A stretch of 37,556 bases of DNA. Origin: Actinomycetota bacterium. Lineage in GTDB: Bacteria > Actinomycetota > Acidimicrobiia > Acidimicrobiales > Ilumatobacteraceae. Location of the stretch: the NCBI GenBank assembly GCA_009726095.1, contig WLMZ01000022.1, positions 1 through 37,556 of the forward strand, in the 5' to 3' direction. Positions within the stretch are counted from its first letter, which is position 1. Every line of letters starts with the position of its first letter. Under the pieces are notes generated by a model. That model was not told the DNA's origin. It did no database searches and was given only the letters and a program-made list of their open reading frames with translations. Shown piece by piece: positions 15,510-23,115 of the stretch. The position numbers and the translations under genes are program-made.

Positions 15510-16730
15510 ATGCGGCCATTCATGCGCAAGTTCGGCGGCCTCTTCTTCGTGGTGATGCTCGGCCTGGCGGGCATCCCGCTCGTCGGCCCCTCGATCGCAC
15601 GCGCCGATAACGGCACGGGAACGGTCGAGGATGCGGCGCGTGCCATCGCTGCTGCCCGTGACCGCGCCAATGCTGCCGCCGATGCGTGGGCCGCAGCAGA
15701 GTCGAAGCTCGATGTGCTCGCCGATGACAAGGCCAAGCTCGACGCCGAGGTCGTGGCCCTCCAGGCCAAGGTCGATGCGTTGCGTAAGGCGGTCGAGATG
15801 GTGGCTGTGAACCGCTACATCGGTGCCAGCGGCACCGGCATCTCGTTGCTCATCGGCAACCTCGGCCCCACCGAGCAGGCGCAGACCGCTGTGCTCGTGG
15901 GCATCATCAACGAGGCCTCCTCGAGCAGCCTTGATGACTATGCCGATGTCAGCAACTTGCTCGATCAGAAGAAGGCAAGGGCCGACAAGGCCGCCAGCGA
16001 CTACAAGGCGGCGCAGACCGAATTCGCGGCCAAGCAACAGGCCGCCCTCGACGAGGTCGACCGGTTGAAGGTCGTCGAGAAGGAACGCCTCACCAGCGCA
16101 GCCGTGCAGAAGGCGCTCGACGCCCAACGCCAGCAGGACGCCGAGAAGCTGGCCCAACTCGCAGCGGCGCAGCTGAAGGTGGATCAGGCAGCGGTACTGA
16201 GCGCCGGCTCCGATGGCGGCGACGAGGGGCAGGGCGTGAAGACCGGCAACAGCGCCTCGGGTGGCTCAGCGGGTGGCACCACCGGAAGCGGTGGCTCTGG
16301 CGGGCGTCCGGGCGCAGCAGCGGGCCAGGTGTACGGAAGCGGCCTGGATTGGGTCTGCCCCATTCAGGGCATCACCGGGTTTGCCGACACGTGGGGCGAG
16401 CCCCGATCTGGCGGTCGTAAGCACGAGGGCGTCGACATGATCAGCCCGCGGGGCACCACCATCGTGGCCGTCGTCGATGGTTTCGCGAAGCCCCAGCAGA
16501 ACGAACTCGGCGGAACCACCATCTGGTTCACCGGGGCCGATGGCAACAAGTACTACTACGCACATCTCGACGCCTACGCGAATCTGGGTGACGTCGTCAA
16601 GGGCGAGATCATCGGCTACGTGGGCGATACCGGCAACGCCCGCTTCTCCACCCCCCATCTGCACTTTGAGATTCATCCGGGCGGTGGGCCGGCTGTTGAC
16701 CCGTACCCCACCGTGCTGGCCAACTGCTGA
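15510..16730 (+). CDS. Secreted M23 (LytM-type) peptidase with coiled-coil N-terminal region
   Basis: Cell-wall hydrolase or hydrolase activator acting outside the membrane. Residues 1-32 are a signal peptide ending near IARADN. Residues 35-240 are Ala/Lys/Glu-rich coiled coil, as in EnvC/NlpD- or RipA-like proteins, followed by a Gly/Ser linker (about 240-275). The M23 domain occupies about 285-400, with the zinc ligands and catalytic residues intact: H305 and D309 (HEGVD) and H383-L-H385. An active enzyme is therefore predicted, cutting peptidoglycan cross-links. GAGAGG lies four bases before ATG 15510; an in-frame ATG at 15522 is the alternative. The stop shares one base with the next gene. 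Confidence 0.88.
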   Translation: MRPFMRKFGGLFFVVMLGLAGIPLVGPSIARADNGTGTVEDAARAIAAARDRANAAADAWAAAESKLDVLADDKAKLDAEVVALQAKVDALRKAVEMVAVNRYIGASGTGISLLIGNLGPTEQAQTAVLVGIINEASSSSLDDYADVSNLLDQKKARADKAASDYKAAQTEFAAKQQAALDEVDRLKVVEKERLTSAAVQKALDAQRQQDAEKLAQLAAAQLKVDQAAVLSAGSDGGDEGQGVKTGNSASGGSAGGTTGSGGSGGRPGAAAGQVYGSGLDWVCPIQGITGFADTWGEPRSGGRKHEGVDMISPRGTTIVAVVDGFAKPQQNELGGTTIWFTGADGNKYYYAHLDAYANLGDVVKGEIIGYVGDTGNARFSTPHLHFEIHPGGGPAVDPYPTVLANC

Positions 16731-17671
16731 TGGCCGCCAACGAGCTTGCCGCATCGCTGTCGGTCGTGCTTGGTGGGGCCACGGTCACCGACCTTGCCCG
16801 GCTTACCGGTGGGGCTTCGCGGGAGACCTGGCGCTTCGTTGCCGATGATCGACCGCTGATCCTGCAGCGCCAGCGCGGCGGTGATGTTCGTGACATGGCC
16901 ACTGAGTTCGCCGTGCTGCGTGCAGCGCACGCTGCCGGCGTGCCCGTGCCCGAGGTGATCACGGCATCCACCGATCCGAGCGGCCTCGGCGCCGCGTACA
17001 TGGTGTTGAGCCATGTCGATGGCGAAACGATCGCGCGCAAGATCCTGCGTGACGAGACATTTGCCGGGGCGCGCACCCATCTGACGGCCGATTTCGCCCG
17101 TGCGCTGGCGCGGCTGCACTCCATCGACACGGCGTCTGTGCCGTCGTTACAGTCCACCGATCAGGTGGTGCAGTACCGCCAGGTGCTCGACTCGTTCGGC
17201 GACCCGCATCCAGCATTCGAGCTGGCCTTTCGGTGGCTCGAACGCCACCGCCCGCCGACCGGGCGGCAGTGCGTGGTGCACGGTGACTTCCGGATGGGCA
17301 ACATCATGGTCGGTCCCGATGGCCTGCGTGCCGTGCTCGATTGGGAGCTGTCGCACGTGGGTGACCCCATGGAGGATCTCGGCTGGCTTTGTGTCAAGGC
17401 CTGGCGGTTCGGCTCGCGCAAGCCAGTGGCCGGTATCGGCGAGTACGACGAACTGTTCGGCGCGTACGCGCAGGCCGCCGGTGTAGACGTCGATCCAGAT
17501 GTGGTGCGTTGGTGGGAGGTGCTCGGCACGCTGAAGTGGGGCATCATGTGCATCATGCAGACCCAGTCGCACATCACCGGGTTGGCGCGTAGCCACGAAC
17601 TTGCCGCCATCGGACGGCGGGTGTGCGAGAACGAGCACGACCTCTTCCTCGCCCTGGATGGCCGCTGGTGA
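16730..17671 (+). CDS. APH/ACAD10-like phosphotransferase
   Basis: A kinase-fold protein of 313 residues in the aminoglycoside phosphotransferase superfamily. The catalytic loop is VHGDFRMGNIM (D186) and the metal-binding motif is LDWE (D204). The wording LSHVGDPMEDLGWLCVKAWRFG matches the phosphotransferase group that sits with acyl-CoA dehydrogenases and DUF6285 proteins, related to human ACAD10/11 kinase domains. The substrate is likely a hydroxyacyl-CoA or similar metabolite rather than an antibiotic; this is inference from family. It is joined to its neighbours by a one-base overlap (TGATG) upstream and a GTGA overlap downstream. Confidence 0.87.
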   Translation: MAANELAASLSVVLGGATVTDLARLTGGASRETWRFVADDRPLILQRQRGGDVRDMATEFAVLRAAHAAGVPVPEVITASTDPSGLGAAYMVLSHVDGETIARKILRDETFAGARTHLTADFARALARLHSIDTASVPSLQSTDQVVQYRQVLDSFGDPHPAFELAFRWLERHRPPTGRQCVVHGDFRMGNIMVGPDGLRAVLDWELSHVGDPMEDLGWLCVKAWRFGSRKPVAGIGEYDELFGAYAQAAGVDVDPDVVRWWEVLGTLKWGIMCIMQTQSHITGLARSHELAAIGRRVCENEHDLFLALDGRW

Positions 17672-18018
17672 TTCCGCACGATCCGCCATCTGCCCAACAA
17701 CTCGTGGAGTCGGTCCGAGAATGGCTCGAGCGCGATGTGCTTGCGTCCACAACCGGGCGCGTGCAGTTCCACACCCGCGTAGCCATCAACGTGCTGGCCA
17801 TGGTCGAGCGCGAGCTCGAGCTAGGACCCGCGCAGGCCACTGATCATCGGGATCGTTTGCAGGCGCTCGGCTTTGCCGACGATGCCGAGTTGGCGGCGGC
17901 CATTCGTTCCGGTGTTGTCGACGATGATGGGCCGCAGGCCGGTGCCGTGCGGGACGCCGTGTGGGCCAGCGTCCGCGACAAGCTCATCGTGGCCAACCCG
18001 AGGTACCTCGAGGCCTGA
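17668..18018 (+). CDS. DUF6285 domain protein
   Basis: A 116-residue helical protein (PSAQQLVESVREWLERDVL, then FHTRVAINVLAMVERELELG, ending VANPRYLE). This wording is typical of DUF6285, usually encoded right after a phosphotransferase like the one upstream. Function is unknown; a partner or regulator of the kinase is the natural guess. The GTG at 17668 overlaps the kinase stop as GTGA. Confidence 0.8.
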   Translation: MIPHDPPSAQQLVESVREWLERDVLASTTGRVQFHTRVAINVLAMVERELELGPAQATDHRDRLQALGFADDAELAAAIRSGVVDDDGPQAGAVRDAVWASVRDKLIVANPRYLEA

Positions 18019-18042
18019 TCAGGCCGTCCTCAGCAGGCCGTC

Positions 18043-19173
18043 CTAGGCGGTGTCGTGCGCGGTGTCGTGCGCGGCGTCTGGGATGTTGTCGTCAACATCA
18101 GCCGTGTCGCGCCGGCGGCCGAGGCTCACGGGCTGCACCGGTTGCCCTGCAGCCAACTGCCCGCAGGCAGCATCGATGTCGGTGCCGCGGTTGCGTCGGA
18201 CCGTTGCATTCACGCCGAGCTCTTCGAGACGGTCGCGGAACTGGTGCACCCGGCCCAGCGGCGTGCCGCGCGTGGGGTATCCGGGAGTGGGGTTGAGCGG
18301 AATCAGGTTCACATGGGCGGCAAGCGGTAGCGAGCGGCACAGCGCGGCCAGCTCGCGGGCATCGCTGTCGCGGTCGTTGACACCGTCGATGAGCGCCCAT
18401 TCGAAGCTGAGCCGTCGGCCCTTGGCGATCAGGTAGTCGGCGCACGCCCCCATCAACATGTCCAGCGGGTAGCGACGATTGATGGGCACCATCTCGTCGC
18501 GCAGGCTGTCGTTGGCTGCGTGCAGCGATACCGCCAGGTTCACCTGCATGGGCCACTCGGTGAGCCGCTTGATGCCGGGCACCAGGCCCACCGTCGACAC
18601 TGTCAGGTGGCGGGCCCCCAGCCCGAGATCGGTGTTGATCCGCTCGATCGCGGCCCAGACGTTGGCCTCGTTGGCCAGGGGCTCACCCATGCCCATGAAC
18701 ACCACGTTGGCCAGGCGACGGTTCAGCTCGCGTGCCTTGCGTGAGGCGCGCACCACCTGCTCGACGATCTCGCCGGTGGTGAGTTGTCGGGTGAAGCCGG
18801 CCTGGCCGGTGGCACAGAATCCGCAACCCATCGCGCAACCGGCCTGGCTGCTGACGCACACGGTGACGCGGTCGGGGTACAGCATCAACACGGTTTCAAT
18901 GCGGCTACCGCCGGGCAGCTCGAACAGGTACTTGACCGTGTCGCCGTCGTCGTTGACGCGCTCGACCACGGTGGTGAGCGCGGCGGGTAGCTCGGCATCG
19001 AGCCGAGCGCGCAGAGACTTGGGCAGGGTGGTCAGCTCCGCCGGTTCGCCGAGCTGCTCGTACAGTCCCTTCCACAGCTGGTCGACGCGGAAACGGGGCT
19101 CGCCGGTGAGCAGCTCGCCGAGCTCGTTGCGGTCCACGTCGTAACGCGTGCGCCGGGTCGTTTCGCTGCTCAT
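18043..19173 (-). CDS. rlmN: 23S rRNA (adenine-2503-C2)/tRNA methyltransferase RlmN
   Basis: Radical SAM enzyme that methylates C2 of A2503 in 23S rRNA and A37 in some tRNAs. The 4Fe-4S motif is C113-x3-C117-x2-C120 (CAMGCGFC). VVFMGMGEPL and VSLHAANDSLRDEMVPINRR follow in the family order. The second catalytic cysteine, which becomes methylated, is in RGTDIDAACGQL. At 376 residues it is normal length. The C-terminus has an extra tail ending in a repeated AHDT unit, encoded by a 12-bp direct repeat. The ATG overlaps the M3 peptidase stop (ATGA), placing it third in the operon after mshD. Confidence 0.95.
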   Translation of the reverse strand: MSSETTRRTRYDVDRNELGELLTGEPRFRVDQLWKGLYEQLGEPAELTTLPKSLRARLDAELPAALTTVVERVNDDGDTVKYLFELPGGSRIETVLMLYPDRVTVCVSSQAGCAMGCGFCATGQAGFTRQLTTGEIVEQVVRASRKARELNRRLANVVFMGMGEPLANEANVWAAIERINTDLGLGARHLTVSTVGLVPGIKRLTEWPMQVNLAVSLHAANDSLRDEMVPINRRYPLDMLMGACADYLIAKGRRLSFEWALIDGVNDRDSDARELAALCRSLPLAAHVNLIPLNPTPGYPTRGTPLGRVHQFRDRLEELGVNATVRRNRGTDIDAACGQLAAGQPVQPVSLGRRRDTADVDDNIPDAAHDTAHDTA

Positions 19174-20981
19174 CGGCCCACCTCGGCGGCGAGCCGTGCG
19201 TGTTCGTCGATCCTGCTGCGCAGTACGTCGATGCTGGCCATCCAGAAGGCCTCGTCGGTGACGTCGATATCGAACGACGCTCCCAACTCCTCGGCGGTGT
19301 TCATACCCACCCGTGACAGCACGTCGTCGTAGCGCCCGCGGAAATGGGTCGGATCGGATTGATAGCGGGCGAAGAGCCCCAATCCGAACAACAGGCCGTA
19401 GGTGTAGGGCCAGTTGTAGAAGTGGCTGCCGTAGTAGTGGCCCTTGACCGCCCACATGTAGGGGTGGGCGGTCGTTTGGTCGAGCCCATCGCCGTAGGCG
19501 CTGTTCTGTGCACTGCGCATCATGTCGTTGAGTTCGTTCACGCCCAGGGTGCGGCGCTGGCGGCGGGCGAAGAGTTCGGTCTCGAACAGCCAGCGGCTGT
19601 GAATGTCGACGACCACCTGTGCCGATCCCTGCAGGTCGACATCGAGCAATGCGAGGCGATCGGCCCCCTGGAGGCGTTGCAGCCCCTCCTCCACGACAAG
19701 GGTCTCGCAGAAGATGCTGGCGGTCTCTGCGAGCGCCATCGGCAGCCGCCGTTGCAGCGGGGTGCGGTGGGCCAACTGCGTGTTGTGGTAGGCGTGGCCG
19801 AGTTCGTGTGCTGTGGTCTGCGCCGAGTCGACGCTGCCGGTCCAGTTCAGGAACACCAGCGAGCGCTCGCCGGTGAGCGAGGCGCAAAAGGCGCCTCCGG
19901 ACTTACCGACACGGGGCTCGGCGTCGATCCAGCGCCCATCGACTGCGCGGTCGACCAGGCCCGCCAGTGATCCACCGTACGAGGCGAATGCGTTGCGCAC
20001 GATGCCGAGGCCGTCCTGCCATGAGATGGATGCAGGTGCTGTCGGCAGGGGAGCGACGAGGTCGTGCCATGGCAGCGGGCCGTTGTGGCCGTGCAGTGCT
20101 GCCTTGGTGCGCATCCAGCGGCGGAAGTCGCCCAGCGATGAGTGGATCGCGTGCTGCATTGCGTCGAACGTGCGGCGGCTGACGTTGTTCGCGTACAGCG
20201 ATGCGTCCAGCGGCGACGCCCAGTGCCGCCGGGAGTTGATCGAGTTGGCCTCGCCCTTGATGCTGTTCAGGGCCGCAGCGCACACCACGGCCACCGTGGG
20301 CCATGCCTGCAGTTCGGCGTCGTATCCGGCCCGACGCACGTTCGGGTCGGCGTGCGTTGCCAGGCCGCGCACTGCCGCCATCGGCAGCCGGCGGGTGTCG
20401 CCGTCCGGCCATGCCACATCGGCCTGCAATTGTGAGGTGACATCGCTGTGCAGTCGGCCCCATGCGGATGAACCCGTGCGCGCCAGTTCGGCGTACAGCC
20501 CTTCCTCGGATTCGTCCATCTGATGTCCGGCTCGTTCGGCCAGCCGTTGTAGCGGACCAAGATGATCGTGGGCCTGTGTGCTGACACCGGCGAGTGTGAG
20601 AGGGCCCAGCGCGGCGACCCAATCGACGAGCCGTGCCAACAGCGGTTGGCCTCGTGACGACAACACCTGCAGTTCGTTGGAGAGCGACTGCGCCTGCTCG
20701 TCGAAGCTGTTGGTGGCCACGGTGGCATAGACGTACGCGGACAGTTGTTGCAACTGCAACTGCCAGTCGTTGAGGGCGGCGATGATCTCGTCAGCGATAG
20801 CGCCGTCCTGCGTGGTTGCTGTCCGGGTGGGCGCGGCGCGAACTCCATGCCGTTCGAACAGGACCTCCAGCCGGTCGGTGCCAGCAGCCGCCTGCTCCAT
20901 GGCGACCAGGAAGCTGCGTGCGGTGAACGATTCATGTACGTCGGAGACGTCCCAGTGGGGAAGTTCTTCGAGTGCGCTCAC
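19170..20981 (-). CDS. M3 family oligoendopeptidase (PepF type)
   Basis: Zinc metallopeptidase of 603 residues, expected to cut short peptides in the cytoplasm. The active site is H392-E393-L-G-H396 in TTAHELGHAYHN, with the third ligand Glu in the ETASIFCET segment about 25 residues later. The N-terminal helical domain and the GHYYGSHFYNWPYTYGLLFG segment near the C-terminus are typical of PepF/M3B. It starts with GTG overlapping the mshD stop (GTGA) and its stop overlaps the rlmN start, so all three genes are likely co-translated. Confidence 0.92.
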   Translation of the reverse strand: MSALEELPHWDVSDVHESFTARSFLVAMEQAAAGTDRLEVLFERHGVRAAPTRTATTQDGAIADEIIAALNDWQLQLQQLSAYVYATVATNSFDEQAQSLSNELQVLSSRGQPLLARLVDWVAALGPLTLAGVSTQAHDHLGPLQRLAERAGHQMDESEEGLYAELARTGSSAWGRLHSDVTSQLQADVAWPDGDTRRLPMAAVRGLATHADPNVRRAGYDAELQAWPTVAVVCAAALNSIKGEANSINSRRHWASPLDASLYANNVSRRTFDAMQHAIHSSLGDFRRWMRTKAALHGHNGPLPWHDLVAPLPTAPASISWQDGLGIVRNAFASYGGSLAGLVDRAVDGRWIDAEPRVGKSGGAFCASLTGERSLVFLNWTGSVDSAQTTAHELGHAYHNTQLAHRTPLQRRLPMALAETASIFCETLVVEEGLQRLQGADRLALLDVDLQGSAQVVVDIHSRWLFETELFARRQRRTLGVNELNDMMRSAQNSAYGDGLDQTTAHPYMWAVKGHYYGSHFYNWPYTYGLLFGLGLFARYQSDPTHFRGRYDDVLSRVGMNTAEELGASFDIDVTDEAFWMASIDVLRSRIDEHARLAAEVGR

Positions 20982-21934
20982 GCTGGTCTCCTTGACGTTG
21001 GTGCGTTTGCATCGGTGTCCGAGCGGCCGATCCGGCCGTGGTACACGCAGTCGGTGCGGTGGACGCTGAAGCCGAGTTTGTCGTACAGGCCCACCGCTGC
21101 GGTGTTGTCAGCATCAACGAAGAGCATCCCGTGTGTGATGCCCAGACGGGCCAGGTGTTCGAGCCCTGCGAGGGTGAGTTGGCGGCCCAACCCGAGCCCG
21201 TGGAAATCGGGGTCGACGGCGATCACGTAGATCTCGCCGAGTGGTGGTGTGTTGTCGGCGTGGACCTTCGTCCAGCAGAAGCCGGCGAGTCGATCGTCGC
21301 GCTCGTGCAGCAGGAAGCCGTTCGGATCGAACCACGGCTCGGCGATTCGGGCGCGCAGTGAATCCAGCGTCCAGCCGCCCTGCTCGGGGTTCCAGGCGAA
21401 GGCGCGCTGGTTCACGCGCAGCCATGCCTCATCGTCCTGGCCGGGCACAAACGCTCGGGTGGTGATATCGAACGTGAGCCCGGTGGGTAGCGGACGCGTC
21501 ATCTGATAGAGCCGACGCGTCGGTGAAAGCGCGAACGCTGCCGCCACGGCATCGTGCGCCGGCGTCGGAGCGAAGACCAGCCAACTCCACTCGGCGCTGT
21601 TGCGGTGGCGGAGCGCGTCGGACATGGCGCGCAGCATCATGGTTGCCAGTTGTGCCAGCTGTGGGCGTAGCGCCGGATGCAGCACGGTTTCGACCGTCCA
21701 GCTACCAGCGGTGAGGCCTGCCTGGGCGCAACCCTGCACGATGCCCCGGTCGTCGGGGTGGTGGCGGTCGATCAGCAGCACCCGCACCACATCGTGGTCG
21801 TCTCCGGCGAGGTCGATCCAGAACTGGTCGGAGACCGGTCGGAAACCGTCGATGGCCTCGCAGTCGGCGATGAGCACCTGCACCGCCGAGGTGCGTGATG
21901 CGTCAAGTCGCGCGGTGACCTCGACGGATTGCAT
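20978..21934 (-). CDS. mshD: Mycothiol synthase (double GNAT acetyltransferase) MshD-like
   Basis: Acetylates Cys-GlcN-Ins in the last step of mycothiol synthesis, the main low-molecular-weight thiol of Actinobacteria. The 318-residue protein holds two GNAT domains. The N-terminal one is degenerate. The C-terminal one has FCWTKVHADNTPPLGEIYVI and the acetyl-CoA loop HGLGLGRQLT at about residues 240-255, followed by DADNTAAVGLYDKLGF, close to known MshD wording. ATG 21934 was chosen because TAACCT ends seven bases before it. The gene is divergent from nth, with 42 bp between the start codons. Confidence 0.88.
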   Translation of the reverse strand: MQSVEVTARLDASRTSAVQVLIADCEAIDGFRPVSDQFWIDLAGDDHDVVRVLLIDRHHPDDRGIVQGCAQAGLTAGSWTVETVLHPALRPQLAQLATMMLRAMSDALRHRNSAEWSWLVFAPTPAHDAVAAAFALSPTRRLYQMTRPLPTGLTFDITTRAFVPGQDDEAWLRVNQRAFAWNPEQGGWTLDSLRARIAEPWFDPNGFLLHERDDRLAGFCWTKVHADNTPPLGEIYVIAVDPDFHGLGLGRQLTLAGLEHLARLGITHGMLFVDADNTAAVGLYDKLGFSVHRTDCVYHGRIGRSDTDANAPTSRRPA

Positions 21935-21941
21935 CGTCGTG

Positions 21942-21947
21942 AGGTTA
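21942..21947 (-). promoter_or_regulatory. -10 box of mshD
   Basis: TAACCT on the minus strand ends seven bases before the mshD ATG; no Shine-Dalgarno sequence fits in the gap. Confidence 0.5.
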
Positions 21948-21964
21948 CCTGCTGATGCCGTGCG

Positions 21965-21970
21965 TAGCCT
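21965..21970 (+). promoter_or_regulatory. -10 box of nth
   Basis: TAGCCT ends six bases before the nth GTG. Together with the mshD box it makes a compact divergent leaderless promoter pair. Confidence 0.5.
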
Positions 21971-21976
21971 GCACAT

Positions 21977-22645
21977 GTGCCGTCACCCCGAACTCCCAAG
22001 ACCCGTACGCGCGAGGTGGCGCGTCGCCTCGCGCTGGCCTATCCGGAGGCCATCTGCGAGCTGCATCACTCGAGCGCTTTCGAGTTGTTGGCGGCCACGA
22101 TCCTGTCGGCGCAGTGCACCGACGCCCGCGTCAACATGGTGACCCCCGAGCTGTTTGCCTGCTATCCCGATGTCGTTGCCCTGGCGCAGGCCGACCCGGG
22201 TGATGTCGAGCAGATCGTTCGCTCGACGGGGTTCTACCAGATGAAGACCAAGAGCCTCATCGGCATGGCTGTGGCCGTCGTGGACCGCTTCGGTGGCGAG
22301 GTGCCCACGGCGCTCGAGGATCTCGTCACCCTGCCGGGGGTTGGTCGCAAGACGGCCAATGTCGTGCGCAGCGTTGCCTTCGGACTGCCCGGTCTGGCCG
22401 TTGACACCCACGTCGGCAGGCTCGCTCGGAAGCTCGGGCTCACCGAGCAGGTTGATCCTGTGAAGGTCGAGACAGAACTGTGTGATTATCTGCCGGCCGC
22501 CGATTGGGGTCCGTTCAGCCTCCGCACCATCCTGCACGGTCGCCGGGTGTGCGATGCCAAGAAGCCCCAGTGTGGTGGTTGCGCCCTCGAGGACATCTGT
22601 CCATCGTCGCTGATCCCACGCGCGAGCCGTCGACGTAGCGTTTGA
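21977..22645 (+). CDS. nth: Endonuclease III, bifunctional DNA glycosylase/AP lyase
   Basis: Removes oxidised pyrimidines and nicks abasic sites in base excision repair. It is 222 residues. The helix-hairpin-helix is LPGVGRKTAN with catalytic K125, and catalytic Asp is D143 in VDTHV, with the same 18-residue spacing as in the E. coli enzyme. The 4Fe-4S cluster ligands are C-x6-C-x2-C-x5-C near the C-terminus. The start is GTG behind a TAGCCT box. A structured 3' region and strong terminator follow. Confidence 0.95.
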   Translation: MPSPRTPKTRTREVARRLALAYPEAICELHHSSAFELLAATILSAQCTDARVNMVTPELFACYPDVVALAQADPGDVEQIVRSTGFYQMKTKSLIGMAVAVVDRFGGEVPTALEDLVTLPGVGRKTANVVRSVAFGLPGLAVDTHVGRLARKLGLTEQVDPVKVETELCDYLPAADWGPFSLRTILHGRRVCDAKKPQCGGCALEDICPSSLIPRASRRRSV

Positions 22646-22661
22646 GCGGCGCCTTGTCGGG

Positions 22662-22691
22662 TTGCGCCGATCAGCTGACAGGTGTCAGAAT
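22662..22691 (+). promoter_or_regulatory. Candidate promoter with internal operator dyad
   Basis: TTGCGC (22662-22667), an 18-base spacer and CAGAAT (22686-22691) resemble a promoter. The perfect dyad CTGACA-GG-TGTCAG (22675-22688) lies in the spacer and overlaps the -10, a classic place for a repressor site. It would drive the structured RNA described at 22697-22795. Confidence 0.35.
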
Positions 22692-22696
22692 GGGCG

Positions 22697-22795
22697 AACC
22701 AACCAGGTCCCGCGACCTGGATTGAGGGCACTATCGGGATCCGCCGCCTGATAGCGCAGCGCAACGGCCCCGCAAGGGGCCGTTGCTGTTTTTCT
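22697..22795 (+). ncRNA. Candidate structured small RNA with intrinsic terminator
   Basis: Three stable stems follow one another: a 7-bp stem with a 4-base loop (22703-22720), an 8-bp stem including one G-U with an 8-base loop (22731-22754), and an 11-bp terminator stem (22761-22786) followed by TGTTTTT. A possible promoter lies just upstream. No open reading frame with a ribosome-binding site is seen in it. The 5' end is estimated. The alternative is that this is only the long 3' untranslated region of nth. I do not recognise a known RNA family. Confidence 0.4.
22761..22793 (+). terminator. Rho-independent terminator
   Basis: GCAACGGCCCC, loop GCAA and GGGGCCGTTGC form a perfect 11-bp stem with a stable GNRA tetraloop, followed by TGTTTTT. 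This is the clearest intrinsic terminator in the window. It ends transcription from nth and/or the candidate small RNA. Confidence 0.92.
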
Positions 22796-22827
22796 GCTGG
22801 CTCCTGTGCCGTGGCCAGAGCGTGGGC

Positions 22828-23022
22828 TCATCGTGTCAATTTGATCGCCCGCTGCATCGTCCGATGGGCGTTGCGCAGCGCTCGTTCCGCCTCGTGCAAC
22901 GTGGCGAGCAGATCCTCTTGCGGGGACCCGATGAACAGCTCAGCGAGATCCCGCACACGAGCGCGATAGCCGTCGATTCCGTCCGCAATGACACTGATCT
23001 CTGCCGCCGATGCTGAACTCAT
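22828..23022 (-). CDS. Small helical protein of unknown function
   Basis: A 64-residue acidic-to-basic helical protein (SVIADGIDGYRARVRDLAEL, then LATLHEAERALRNAHRTMQR). Heptad-like spacing suggests a helical hairpin or coiled coil. No family recognised. AAGAAT lies six bases before the ATG on this strand, a loose match to the local leaderless promoter pattern. It stands alone between the terminator after nth and hisC, divergent from the latter. Confidence 0.6.
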   Translation of the reverse strand: MSSASAAEISVIADGIDGYRARVRDLAELFIGSPQEDLLATLHEAERALRNAHRTMQRAIKLTR

Positions 23023-23103
23023 GGGCGCATTCTTGCTGAGCGATCACCGGAATGCTCCGTGTTGGCAGCCGGAAAGCGTTCGCCAGTTGTCCGGCGGTAT
23101 CGC

Positions 23104-23109
23104 TAGCCT
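23104..23109 (+). promoter_or_regulatory. -10 box of the his operon
   Basis: TAGCCT ends six bases before the hisC GTG, with no Shine-Dalgarno sequence. The operon is thus predicted to start on a leaderless mRNA; no his leader peptide or attenuator is visible. Confidence 0.5.
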
Positions 23110-23115
23110 GCCCGT

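Noticed and set aside
15510-15522. TACAAT (15506-15511) as a leaderless -10 for the M23 gene
   Set aside because: It overlaps the ATG at 15510 and is ten bases from the next ATG; GAGAGG supports normal initiation at 15510, so this gene was left out of the leaderless set.
16730-17671. Aminoglycoside resistance gene
   Set aside because: The fold is shared, but the wording and the DUF6285 neighbour match the ACAD10-like metabolic kinase group.
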